Part shown: positions 23,286 to 33,934 of the stretch, in pieces
How positions within the stretch are numbered: position 1 is the stretch's first letter
How the letters are laid out: each line of letters begins with the position of its first letter
Assembly: GCF_004193775.1 (NCBI RefSeq)
Contig: NC_041002.1
Location: forward strand, 15,743,535-15,807,534
Origin: Glycine soja
Lineage: Eukaryota; Streptophyta; Magnoliopsida; Fabales; Fabaceae
Length of the DNA stretch: 64,000 bases
Direction of reading: 5' to 3'
The notes under the pieces: generated by a model
Database searches by the model: none
Told to the model about the DNA's origin: nothing
The model's input: only the letters and a program-made list of their open reading frames with translations
Position numbers and translations under genes: made by a program

Positions 23286-24760
23286 CTGAAAAACAGTCCT
23301 TTCGCTAAGCGCAAGCCTCGCGCTAAGCGCATCTTTGGTCATGCGCTAAGTCGAGAGTCTCTAGCGCTTAGCGCTCAACCCTTGCATCTCAGGCTGATTT
23401 GGTCTGCTAAGTTGGCCAAGGCTGAGCTAAGCCCATTTCAATTCAATTTGAATTGGGCTAACCAATGGCCTGCTCGCTAAGCCCATCGTATTCACTGGCT
23501 AAGCACGAGACGTCACCGCTAAGCCCATTTCGATGCGGCCTAAATTGGGGTTCATCGATATAAGCGCTACTCATGCCAGCTAAGCCCAATTCCTTGCGGC
23601 AATAGCAGCGCTAAGCGATCCATCAACCGCTAAGCGCATGCCCCTTTGTATTCTAGATGCATCATTTTAGCTAAGTCGGCCTAGATCCTGGCTCAATGAG
23701 AGTTGTAGGTTTTATGACCTGCAGAATGTGCTAAGCGCCACTTCCATGCTCTAAGCCGAGCTTAAAAAAAATTAGATTTTGAATTTCAAACTTGGGCTAA
23801 GCACGAAGTTCCGCTAAGCGACCCGCTTTGAGAAATCAAGCGTCTCTCTGGCTCGCTTAGCGCTGCGGTTCACTAAGCGAGAAGGTCAAAAATTGCTTAA
23901 GTGAGTGTAACGTCAGTTACACTCACATTTGCCCAAAATTTTCAGAGCATTCCCTGCATTTTCTCTCTCGCCCAAATTTGTGCAACCTGCATTCTTGCTT
24001 TCTTTTTGCATCTTCTACGCATCTTCAACACATAACAATCCAAGTAAGTTCCTCATTCTGTTTCTTTCTCTTTTATTTTGTTGAACCTTAGGTTAGAAAA
24101 CCATAGATGTAGCTTTTAATTTTTAGTGTTTTAATGATATTAGATTAGTTAAAAATTAGGATTTTGTGAATGATTGTGCTGTGTAGATAGTTTTGACTGG
24201 TTTGCATGTTTGATATGCCTTTTAGAGGCTAAAAAATGGAAGAAAACAAACTGCGTTTTATGCATTTTTCTAGAAAACGCGATGAACTCGCTAAGCGCGC
24301 CTATCGCACTAAGCGAGTTCATCTTGTGAGGATGAACACTCATCCTCCTGTTGAGATACCTATGGCTAAGCAAGGTTGAATCGCTAAGCCCAGGTAACTT
24401 AGTCAAATTTTTTGTTGAAAGTCGCGCGCTAAGCCGAGCCTATTTGGGCTAAGCTCATTTCATTGCGGAAGCCATTGGGCTAAGCGAGCCTTGCTTGCTA
24501 AGCCCCCATACTTAGTGATTTTTTTGAATTTCATGGTGTCGCTAAGCGCAACCCTTCTGAGCTTAGCGCACATCTGTTGCGACAATCATTAGGCTTAGCG
24601 AGCAGATGCCAGCTAAGCCGATTTTGCAGAAGCAGAATTTTTCGCAACATCCGCTAAGCAGACCCATGTGCCGCTAAGCGATAGTGTGTATTTTGTGAAG
24701 GCAAGCTAAGCGGGCCATGTTTCGCTAAGCCGCCAATGCCTTTTTTAGTTTTATTTTTCA
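23286..24760 (+). repeat. Dispersed GCTAAGC motif cluster
   Basis: GCTAAGC, CGCTAAGCGC and inverse forms (GCTTAGCG) recur dozens of times at irregular spacings of about 20-60 bp, with intervening sequence not repeated. The same motif reappears inside the element's LTR at about 27,765-27,990. This is a motif array, not a tandem repeat. No coding frame. Confidence 0.85.
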
Positions 24761-24811
24761 GTTTTTAAATTTGAATAACTTGTGTCCTGATTAACTGTTT
24801 GGTCCCTTTAG

Positions 24812-26190
24812 ATGACCTCTTGGAAACGCAAGAGTATCGGTTCAAGACCCACAACTCAATATGATACAAGGAGATTTCACTGCTTAGATGCATGGAGTCG
24901 ATACACGGATAATGTATTGGGGAGAAACATCTTGCCAGAGAGGAAGGTGGAGCTCTACCACACTGAGTTTGATGATTTTAAGACTGAGTTGGAGAGGCGT
25001 AATCTCCATAAACGCCTCACCAATTTGGTTGATGGGAGCATAGATGTGGCTTTGGTGAAAGAGTTCTATGCAAACCTATACAGCTCTGAGGGTTCTTCAC
25101 TAAAGCAAGCCAGGGTCAGAGGCCATCTAGTGAAGATCGATGCTGGCAGCCTCAACACATTCCTAGAGACACTTGTGGTGTTGGCAGAGGGTGAGACTTG
25201 CCCACATACTCTAGATACTACAGGCTGCCTTTAGATCCTAGGGAGATTGAGGCTGCCCTATGATACCAGGTCGAGGGTTCATCTTGAACACTGAGGGCCA
25301 TCCTGGGAGGATACTGAGGAAGGACTTGAAGACTTTAGCCCAGGTGTGGAGTGTTCTCTCATACTCCAACCTGGCCCCCATATCTCACACATCTGACCTG
25401 ACAATGGATAGAGCTAGGCTAATCTTTGGCTTAGTCTCTTGCATGGACATGAACATAGGAGTGCTCATTTCTGGCCAGACAACTTCTATAGCCCAATCTA
25501 ACTCTTCTTGACTTGGGTTTCCTGCTCTGATCATTGCCCTATGTCGAGCCGGAAGGGTTGTCTCAAACAACCTCACTTTTGAGCGCTTGAGCCCGAGCAT
25601 TAATTTGACCTACATCAGGAAGAACTGTTGGAATCCTGATAATCTGACAGTTTCTATCCGAGGGGCTAGGAAGGCGAGGGCGAGGCCAACTGATTTTCCT
25701 TCCACATTTGCAGCTCCTACTCTAGCATCCACTTCAGCAGCTCCTTTAGTCCTAGCTCAGATTGATTCTCAGCGCTTTGAAGCCATGCTCCAGAGCATTC
25801 ATCAGGGACAAATCATTTTACTTCAGAGTTTACAGGTGGTGGCGCCTCCAGGATCCATGCTTTCCATTGAGCAGTTTTTGGAGAGGGTAGCCTGGCCTGG
25901 GGCCCAACCTTCTCTTCATAGGGAAGATGAAGGTCCCACAACCCAGGAACCTTGACAGGTACAAAACGCTTCCTCTGGGACCACCATTCCAAAGCCATTT
26001 ACTTTTCAACAGGATGCAGGTGAAGAGCAGGCTAGACCAGAAACTGTTGCTACTCTTGAGAGATCACTTGAGGGTGCATTAGAGCCTCCTACTCCAGTAG
26101 CAGACCTCTCTTCACTATAGCCACACTAGTCCTGACACTTAACACCTCTCCTCCAGCTACTCCAGTACTTCACTTGACAGATGAGGAGGA
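24812..26190 (+). pseudogene. Putative plant transposon protein (Transposase_32-like), broken
   Basis: An ATG at 24,812 opens a 140-codon frame (MTSWKRKSIG...) containing RNILPERKVEL, ELERRNLHKRLTNLVDGSI and VALVKEFYANLY, features of the putative plant transposon protein domain. A stop at about 25,232 is followed by further segments at 25,260-25,511 (AQVWSVLSYSNLAPISHTSD) and 25,587-25,955 (FEAMLQSIHQGQIILLQSLQ), then a degraded tail. At least two stops and one frame change are needed to follow it. Despite its name, the family has no proven transposase activity, and its role in retroelements is unknown. Confidence 0.7.
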
Positions 26191-27542
26191 TGCTCAGACA
26201 TAGGACACACATGACCTATCTCAGAGATTTTAAATTCCTGAGGATTTTGCTTTTTGGATATTTTTTTATGTAATTATTATATTTCAGTTCAGTGTCTTAG
26301 TTATTTTGGAATGTTTATATACAATGTTGTTTTTGTTTGTGGATAGCTAGTATGCTTGTTTTGAAGCATATGGAACAGTTTAACTTGACTTGGATGATTA
26401 TGCAGTGAAACATTTTTATCTTTTTGTGAAAATTGGTGTTATGAATTGATCTTGGATTGAATGCATGATTGTGATGGAGTTTGTGTTTCCTTTCATAAGT
26501 TTGAGCAAGTATATATGTTAGACAAAAAAAGAACAAGAATGTGAACTTGCAATTAGAATTGTTAGGCAATAGACAAGTTGGTTGAGAAAGAAAAGCTTGA
26601 ACCATAACCGGTGAGAGTGTGATCTTAAACTGTGAGTGAACGACTAGCTTTGAGTAATAGTGTTTGCATCAATCTCTGAAATTTAGAATGAAATGTATGA
26701 ATGAGGACATGATGAAGGCCATGATTGTATATACAAGCCAATTGACCAAAAAGCTTACCTTGAATTATAATTGTATCCTTTGTGAGCTGAATTACATTTT
26801 CAAAATTGAACCCTGAACTTGAATGAATATCTCCTAATACCTTCTTTAGATTCTAGGAGAGCAGATAGTTCAAGGCAAATTACCCCAAAATTTGGGGGAG
26901 TTGATTGGGATGTAAAGTAAAAGGTAAAGCATCAACACACATAACAAATAAGTTCTGTTAAAAAAAAGCAATCAAAGAAATGTGTGTTGTTGTAATAAGG
27001 TCAAATGCAAATTAAAGTGAAAGGTTGGTGAGAAAGCTAATTGTATTGAAAGAAATATTTGGATGAGTCTAAGATTTGTGCTCTCATAGAATCTAAGCCT
27101 TTGAATCCTAGAAAAACCAATTATTTTTGTAGCCAAACCTCACTATAAGCCTATAAAAGTCCTTCTGATTCTATTTATGCATTTCTGACTTGATGACATG
27201 AGATGAAGTTGAAAGATTGGACCTCTTGCTAGTTGTTATTAATGAATATCTTAAACACTTGTGCTTGAGTGAAACAGAAGCCGTGAGACTGTGATTTAAG
27301 CTGCTTTCCTTGATATTTGTCTTATGCCTAACTTCCTCTAATTGTATAGGTTACGTTTTATTCTTCTCTTTGAATAATTGCATGCTTTGTGAAAGACAAG
27401 TGATGAGGGCACTTTGCTTCATTCTTTTATCATGCAATCAATAACTTTTGTGCATACACCTTTGTACATAGTCACAACATGTTTTTGTCACTTGGGGGAC
27501 CAGTGAGTTGTTCTTTATTTGCTTGAGGACAAGCAAAACTAT
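26191..27542 (+). other. Athila-like 3' UTR with an extra purine tract
   Basis: AT-rich non-coding sequence. A purine tract nearly identical to the terminal one (AAAATTTGGGGGAGTTGATT) lies at about 26,886-26,905, some 650 bp upstream. Confidence 0.6.
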
Positions 27543-27556
27543 AAATTTGGGGGAGT
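27543..27556 (+). promoter_or_regulatory. Polypurine tract of the Athila-like element
   Basis: AAATTTGGGGGAGT directly before the LTR that begins TGTTAGTCG. Confidence 0.75.
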
Positions 27557-28906
27557 TGTTAGTCGATAAATACGACTAACTTTTGTGTATAAAACCTGTG
27601 TAAATTGTATCAAACTCCTCCAATTTATTGTTACTTTGTAGTGTTGTAATTACTTTTTGTTAAATATAGGTAATAAATACTTAGTACTCATTTTATGTGT
27701 TTACTAACCATTTCCTCTCAATTTCAGGTTAATTAGGAAAGTTTGTGAAGTGCTGATTTTCATCCGCTCGCTAAGCCAATCTTCTGGCTTAGCGAGCCAT
27801 CCGCTGAGTGCAACACTCCTTTGGCTAAGCACGAGGAAGAATCTGGAAGAAGGATGAGTTGTCATTTGCGCTGAGCGAAGGGTCATCCCACTAAGCGCAC
27901 CACTTCAGTCCATCCGCTGAGCGAGAAAAGCACGCACTAAGCCGAAATCCATTAAGGCACGTTGAACGATCCATAGTCGCGCTAGGCGCGCTTGCACAAA
28001 AAAAGCCACCTATTTAAACCTGAAATCAGATTTTGGAAGGGATTTCTAGAGAGAGAAAGGTCTAAGTTCGAGAGAGTTTGGAGAGCTTTTGTTGTGAGAA
28101 GACTGGCAGAGAATTGAGCAAGAAGAGGAAGTCATCTTGAGAGCATGAGATGAGTCTATGAGTGATTGTGAGATTCTAGAGGTGGAGGAGACATCCCCAC
28201 TACTTGTATTTCTTCAATCCTTCATTTTTCTCTTCTCTTTGTTGTAAAGGAAGCTTCCCATATATGGAGAGCTAAATCCTCTGTTGGTTCTTCCTTGTAG
28301 GTACTTGATGTAAATATTTGTATATCTATTTAATGATGTTTTATGTGTTCTCTGTGCTATCAGTACATCATTTCAGTGTGTTTTTGCCTTGATCATGTAG
28401 ATGCATGCTTTGTTAGGATCATTCAACAGTGGAAACTGGTCTGATTCTTAGAACTTGATATGATGAGGGGTCGGGGTACGGTAACCTAGTTGTTTGTATG
28501 TTTATCTTAATGCGGTTCTGGTCGAGTTTAGTCCAACAAGAGGAATCTGATGACGATGCTTGACCAGGATTAGGCTAGATTATCATGAGGAATCGGGATT
28601 TAGCATTTCAAGAGACACCATAGAACACATGAGCATTGTTAAGTAGAGAATATCCTTTTAACATCAGGCACCTAATAGGAAGACCAATGTGTTGTCTACT
28701 TGTCTTTACACATCATTACTCATGTGATTTTCCTTTTAATAGTTAGTTTACATACATGTGCATAGTTGACACATCTCTTTCCATACTAGATACCTATTTA
28801 CTGAATATAGCTTTACCAAGTAACACAAGTTCCTCGAGAGTTCGATACTCGATTCTTACCGTTTTATACTACTTGCGTGATCCGGTGCACTTGCCAGGTT
28901 CGAACA
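27557..28906 (+). repeat. 3' LTR of the Athila-like element
   Basis: Begins TGTTAGTCG and ends AGGTTCGAACA, 1,350 bp. Its first bases form an inverted repeat (TTAGTCG/CGACTAA around ATAAATA). A TATTTAAA near 28,010 is a candidate TATA box. GCTAAGC-type motifs occupy 27,765-27,990. The sequence after it is interrupted copia LTR. Confidence 0.75.
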
Positions 28907-29092
28907 ATTACTAGAGCCTTGCATGACTTTGAAACCTTTTCTTTTGAGAGCAAGGCTAGATCTTTAGTGAATCTTGAGACAAGGCTTTGTTTGTTGAAAC
29001 AATCTTGAATTAATCTTGAAGCAAATGCTTATCCTTTGAAGCGGCCTTGTTTGATTCTTCTTTGGCATCATCAAAATCATCACACATTCACA
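28907..29092 (-). repeat. Copia 3' LTR fragment
   Basis: Matches about 31,885-32,060: ATTACTAGAGCCTTGCATGA, GAGAGCAAGGCT, CTTGAAGCAA(A/G)TGCTTATCC and TTTGGCATCATCAAAATCAT. Broken at 28,906 by the Athila-like insertion. Confidence 0.75.
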
Positions 29093-29445
29093 TTCTCCCC
29101 TTTTTTGATGATGACAATCAAGTGATTTCTTTTCAACATCATCAAAACAATACATGATCCACATTCTCCCCCTTTTTGATGATGACGCTCATTATCAAGA
29201 AAATTCTCTTTGACATCATCTAAACCTACATGATTTACATTCTCCCCCTTTTTGATAATGACAATCACCTGTAGGTTAGGAGCAACAACAACAAAAAAAT
29301 ATTCATTTGTATATAGTTTTACTCCCCCTTTGTTTTGCAATGATTGCTTATATGAGACAGTTGAAGATTTCATAGATTTCATATAAAAAAAGTTGTCTCA
29401 TAAAGATTTCATATATCTTTTATCTATCTCTCCCCCTTTGTCAAC
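29093..29445 (-). repeat. Multiple purine tracts in the copia 3' region
   Basis: On the minus strand, GGGGAG-type tracts preceded by ATCATCAAAAA-like sequence occur near 29,095, 29,164, 29,243, 29,322 and 29,430. The first borders the LTR and is the likely working tract; the others are spaced roughly 70-110 bp apart. Confidence 0.7.
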
Positions 29446-30479
29446 ATCAAAAACAAATCATGAATAGAGAGGAGAAAAAAATGTTACCACTTGTTGCAAT
29501 GTATGAAAATCAAGTGATACCAAAAGGCATTAAAACAAACTACTTGAGAGGGATAGGCTTAGAATGCAGAAGAAGCAGCAATCAATTTAATAATGTTCTT
29601 TAAACATTCAAGACAAAATTGATTGCAACAAAATATTTTGCACCCATAAAAAAAACGCATATCCAGTATAAAATAAGAAAAACCATCAAAAGTAATCAAT
29701 AATCAAAATAACCTTCAAACACAAACAAATACAATCAATCATCAAACATTTCAAATCAAATTAATTAAACAATCAATCATCAAACATTTCAAATTTTAAA
29801 TTTCAAATTCCAACTTCCAACTTCCAACTTCAACTTCCATTAACTTTGACTTCCAACTTCCATTTTCAACTTTCAACTTCCAATAACTTCCACTTTCAAC
29901 TTCCAACTTCCAACTTCCAAATTTTAATTTTAAATTTCATATTTCAAATTAAAAATTTCTATTTCAAAATTTCCTTTTCTAAATTTGAAATAGTTTTTTT
30001 AAAATATGAAACTAATTTGAAAAGTTTAATAGATTAGACAATCAAAAACTCAATCAAAAACAATCATAAAAAACAATTAAAACTCAATCAAGAACAATAA
30101 AAAAAATATCATTCAATATTAATCAAGCAAAAACAATCACAATAACACATCAATCAAAAACACAATCAAAAGACTTCAACAAAACACAATAAAAATAATT
30201 ATTAAAGACAATCATCAAATACAATCAAACACACAATCAAAAGCAATCATCAAAACACAATCAAAAACAATTATCAAAGACAATCTAAACTCAAGTAGAA
30301 AACAAGCATCAAAAGTAATTAATCAAAGACAAGTGACCTGTTGGTATCATTTGATATCACTTGTTGGGCTTATTGATCAAGTGGCCTTTGTTGTCTCCAT
30401 AAATCACATATTCACTTTTCTTGAGATTCACTTTTCTTGGGGAGAAATGTGGCCTTTGTTTGTTGTCTTAATAAATCAC
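29446..30479 (-). other. Copia interior, low-complexity AC-rich sequence
   Basis: About 29,800-29,930 is built from CTTCCAACTTCCAACTT-like repeats, and about 29,690-30,330 from CAATCAAAAACAATCA-like repeats. A segment at about 29,545-29,640 repeats the LTR-end sequence seen at 31,090-31,170 and 33,710-33,800. No coding frame. Confidence 0.7.
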
Positions 30480-31037
30480 ATATCCACTTATCTTGGGGAG
30501 AAATATGAATAAACTTTGATGCATGCCATGTGTTTGGAGAAATTGTTATCAATGTATTGACTTTGCTCTTCTCTGTTTTCATAGTCTTTCATCATGATAC
30601 CCAGACTTATGATTTTATTCTCTGAATCACTTGAAGAATTTATGACATTATCTTCCCAAGTGATGTATCCTTTCTTTTCTTTCTTCTCTTTGAAATTCCT
30701 TTTGTTGGATTTTTCCATTCTTCTTTTAAACACCGGACAATTGAATCTCATGTGCCCAGATTGATCGCATTCATAGCATTTTGGGGCTAAGGAGGAATCT
30801 TCTTCTTTCTTCTTTCATCATCATTCCATTCTTCTCTAGTTTTTTTTTATATAGTTGCATTTCTCTCTACCATTGTAGGAATAAAGGAATCAAATTCAAT
30901 GGCTTACCATATCTTTAAATCTATGGCTTCTATAAAGATCTACATTTGGGTTTTCCAATAATGATAACCCTCAGCATTGAACATAAGAGCATATTGATAG
31001 AATTTCCCTCAGGAAATGGAAAGTTGGATGAGGCCAT
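30480..31037 (-). pseudogene. gag: Copia gag remnant with CCHC zinc knuckle
   Basis: On the minus strand an ATG at 31,037 begins MASSNFPFPEGNSIN. After a one-base loss the frame continues with GYHYWKTQM and, after a stop, IFIEAIDLKIW, matching the N-terminus of plant copia gag proteins. Further on, at about 30,785-30,740, CYECDQSGHMRFNC forms a complete CX2CX4HX4C knuckle, followed by a lysine-rich stretch and YITWEDNVINSSSDSENKI, another gag feature. The middle of the protein is deleted. No protease, integrase or reverse transcriptase follows. Confidence 0.75.
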
Positions 31038-31066
31038 ATCTATTCTTGAAGTTTTTAAACTTTATA

Positions 31067-31086
31067 CAAGAATCCCGCTCTGAGAA
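31067..31086 (-). promoter_or_regulatory. Probable primer binding site of the copia element
   Basis: The minus strand reads TTCTCAGAGCGGGATTCTTG next to the LTR end. TCAGAGC fits the initiator-methionine tRNA site of copia elements, with a mutated first part. Confidence 0.5.
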
Positions 31087-32073
31087 TGCTTAGAATACAG
31101 AAGAAGTAGCAATCAATTTAATAATGTTCTTTAAACATGAAGGACAAAATTGATTGCAACAAAATAAATGAGATAAGGGAAGAGAGAATGCAAACACAGT
31201 TTTATACTGGTTCGGCAAAGTCTGTGCCTACGCCCAATACTCAAGCAACCCACTTGAGATTTTCCACTCCCTTTGTAAAAATTCGTTTACAAAGTCTGAA
31301 CCACACAGGGACAACCCATCCCTTGTGTTCATAAATCCTTACAACTTAAGAGACCCTCAGTCCCTTAATCAATCTCTTTGAATGAGAAGAAAGAAAGAAT
31401 AATTCTCTCTGGAAGAGAAGGATATTACAATTGAAGTCCATGGAGAAACTCTTAATAGATTTGCAAGTGTTTGCCCAAGAGTTTTTTTTGAGAGAGCATT
31501 TGGCAATGAAGTTCTCTTGGAATCTCTCTCATTTCCTTTTGAGAGGATAAGACATTTTGAACAAAAAAGCCTCTCTTCAAAATTCGTGCCCAAGTCACCT
31601 ATTTATAGGCCTTTGATGGTCATTCATAAATCCAATCAAAAGATGTGACTGTTGGCAGATTTTCTGAAAACTCTCCACTGGTAATCGATTACAATGTTTG
31701 TGCAATTGATTACACAGTTATAATTTTAAGGGTCATGACTTTTGAATTTGAATTTCAGGAGTTCATTGCTGGTAATCGATTACAGACATATATGGTAATC
31801 GATTACATGTTCAAAATTCAAATTCAAAACCCTTTTCAATGGCTCTTTTTCATTCTTCCCTTCTGGTAATCAATTACACTTCCTGGTAATCAATTACTAG
31901 AGCCTTGCATGACTTTGAAACCCTTTCTTTTGAGAGCAAGGCTTGATCTTTAGTGAATCTTGAAACAAGGATTTTTTTGTTGAAGCAATCTTGAATTAAT
32001 CTTGAAGCAAGTGCTTATCCTTTGAAGCTGCCTTGTTTGATTCTTCTTTGGCATCATCAAAATCATGTGAACA
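31087..32073 (-). repeat. Copia 5' LTR
   Basis: On the minus strand it starts TGTTCACATGATTTTGATGA and ends ATTCTAAGCA, 987 bp. It contains several TGGTAATCGATTAC or TGGTAATCAATTAC motifs (31,678-31,900) and the conserved TTTATACTGGTTCGGC block (31,200). It is inserted in, or abuts, the inverted Ogre leader on its right. Confidence 0.7.
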
Positions 32074-33699
32074 CCCTTGTTGATTAATTCAAATTCAAAA
32101 GTCATGCATTAGGTACCATGTTCACATGATTTTCAAACATTTTTTTTAAAAAGAGAAATGAGCATATAATCCTAACATGGTTGGTTTATAGCCATCATCA
32201 TGGTACCAAACACATGTAACTAAAAATGTGGTGTAAACTTCCATGCTTCATTGTGACTTTCTTTTGTTCTTTTTGTTTTTGTTTTTTTGTTTTGTTTTGT
32301 TTTTTTCATAGGAAAATGCAAAAATCATGCATGAGTGAACATGACATGCGAACGATGGTAATAGAATATATGTAGTTGGCAGAGCAAAAACATACTAAAT
32401 GAAGGTGTATGATAATGCAGTGATTTATGCAAATGCCATGCATAAATATGATAAATGATGAATGCAGGAATGATATGTCCATTATCATGCAATGAAAAGA
32501 TGCATGATGCAATCAAGGAACAAGCTAGAGTGAGTTTGCTATGTGCCCCCTAATTCAAGAACCTAATGGAAAGGATCCAAAATTCCACTTTTAGTGATAA
32601 CTCCCAAGGATGGCTTCATGTAACTTTACTGGTCTCTAGAGATATCATCCTCTTTGGTAATACATTGTGGTGATAGAGACTATCAATGAAAATGCATCAC
32701 CAAAAGAGAAAAACTCTAGATGAGGCTCCATTGTCATCAAGCGAGTCGGAGACCCAGCATGACCACAGATTGACCTCCACTCCTTATGGCTCACATAGAC
32801 CCGGGTATAGGGTCTAATATCTCAATGTATGTGTGAGGTGTAGGTGCCATGTGCGTAGAAAAAATATTTCTAACTATGAATGTAATCGATAGACAAACGC
32901 ACACCAAACACAACAACATAGCAAAGGTTATATACAAATATGAACAAAACAAAAGATAAAAGGGAAAAGGGAACATAAATAAAGAAGAAGTCATGATAAA
33001 AACATTGCATGCTGACTGAATGGCCTAATTCTCTAATAGGTCCCTAGTGGAGTCGCCAAGTGTTGCAACCTACCCTTCGGCAGAAGGGCGAGGCGAGATA
33101 AAAGTGCTTCTTCTCATGAAGAAAATGTGTGGAGTCGTCACCAACGTTTATTCGAGGAAAACGTTAGAAAAATCAAAAAGACAAAAGTCTGCGGATTTTG
33201 AAAATGAGGGTTAGGGAGTTGTTTACGCACAGGGAAGGTATTAGCACCCCACGTGCCTGTCACAAGGGACGGAAACCTCTAATCGAATGTGCAAAAACAT
33301 GACTTCAAAATTATGTATTTTCCCTTTTTATATTTTATTATTTTTTTACGGTTGACAAGGGTGTTGCCCTTGCTCCTACGTATCCTCAGGTGCGATGAGG
33401 AATTCAGACCTACGTAGTTCTTTTGTCTGAATGTTTGTGGTTTACATTATTTTTATGTTTTTGAAAGATTGATTTTAATTACAAACAAAAGTTTTTTAAG
33501 GCGTTGGACCTTGAAACGATGTTTTAAACTTTGAAAAGCGGAGAGAGTCATTAAGGCATTGGACCTTGAAATGATGTCAAGTGATATTTGATAAAAATAA
33601 ATTAGTTATGAGTTGGTTTTATCTGTTGGACCTTGTGGCCTTAATAACTTATGAAGGGGTAAATTAATTTTCCACTAACAAACTTTTAACCCCCTTCTA
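32074..33699 (-). mobile_element. Inverted Ogre fragment: leader, primer site and LTR end
   Basis: The minus strand runs from LTR end sequence (33,699 to 33,061, ending GGTTGCAACA) through the primer site at 33,060-33,041 into leader sequence resembling that of the plus-strand element, including GGTACCATG near 32,200 and 32,115. No gag remains. It is bounded on the left by the copia LTR and on the right by another copia LTR fragment. Confidence 0.75.
33041..33060 (-). promoter_or_regulatory. Primer binding site, inverted Ogre fragment
   Basis: The minus strand reads TTGGCGACTCCACTAGGGA directly after the LTR end, one base different from the site at 11,481. Confidence 0.75.
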
Positions 33700-33934
33700 A
33701 AAGAGATAGGCTCAGAATTCAGAAGAAGTAGCAATCAATTTAATAATGTTCTTTAAACATGCAAGACACAATTGATTGCAACAAAATAAATAAGATAAGG
33801 GAAGAGAGAATCCAAACACAGTTTTATACTAGTTCAGCAAATTCCGTGCCTACGTCCAGTACTCAAGCAACCCACTTGACATTTTTCACTCCCTTTGTAA
33901 AAATCTGTTTACAAAGTCTGAACCACACAGGGAC
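33700..33934 (-). repeat. Copia LTR fragment interrupted by the Tekay element
   Basis: Closely matches about 31,083-31,317 (AGCAATCAATTTAATAATGT; TCTGAACCACACAGGGAC). It stops at GGGAC, where the Tekay LTR begins. The continuation seen at 31,317 (AACCCATCCC) is missing on the far side. Confidence 0.75.

Larger units (their letters stand above)
22870..28906 (+). mobile_element. Athila-like Ty3/gypsy derivative, 5' part missing
   Basis: Remains of a plus-strand gypsy element: a retropepsin-region fragment at the left edge, a spacer crowded with GCTAAGC motifs, a putative plant transposon protein frame where env-like genes sit in Athila elements, a purine tract and a 1,350-bp LTR. RT and integrase are absent, so it was probably non-autonomous. 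The Ogre 3' LTR abuts its left edge, so Ogre inserted into it. It itself interrupts the minus-strand copia element, as shown by ATTACTAGAGCC at 28,907 and again uninterrupted near 31,885. Confidence 0.7.
28907..32073 (-). mobile_element. Copia-type element, minus strand, shrunken
   Basis: Read on the minus strand: an LTR (32,073 to 31,087), a primer site, a gag remnant with one CCHC knuckle, a ~2-kb interior without pol, a purine tract and the first 186 bp of the second LTR (29,092 to 28,907), which is cut off by the Athila-like LTR. The two LTR starts align (TTTTGATGATGCCAAAGAAG on the minus strand). It is too short to be autonomous. The gag style and purine-tract context suggest a SIRE/Maximus-like copia lineage, but this is from memory. 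Confidence 0.7.
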
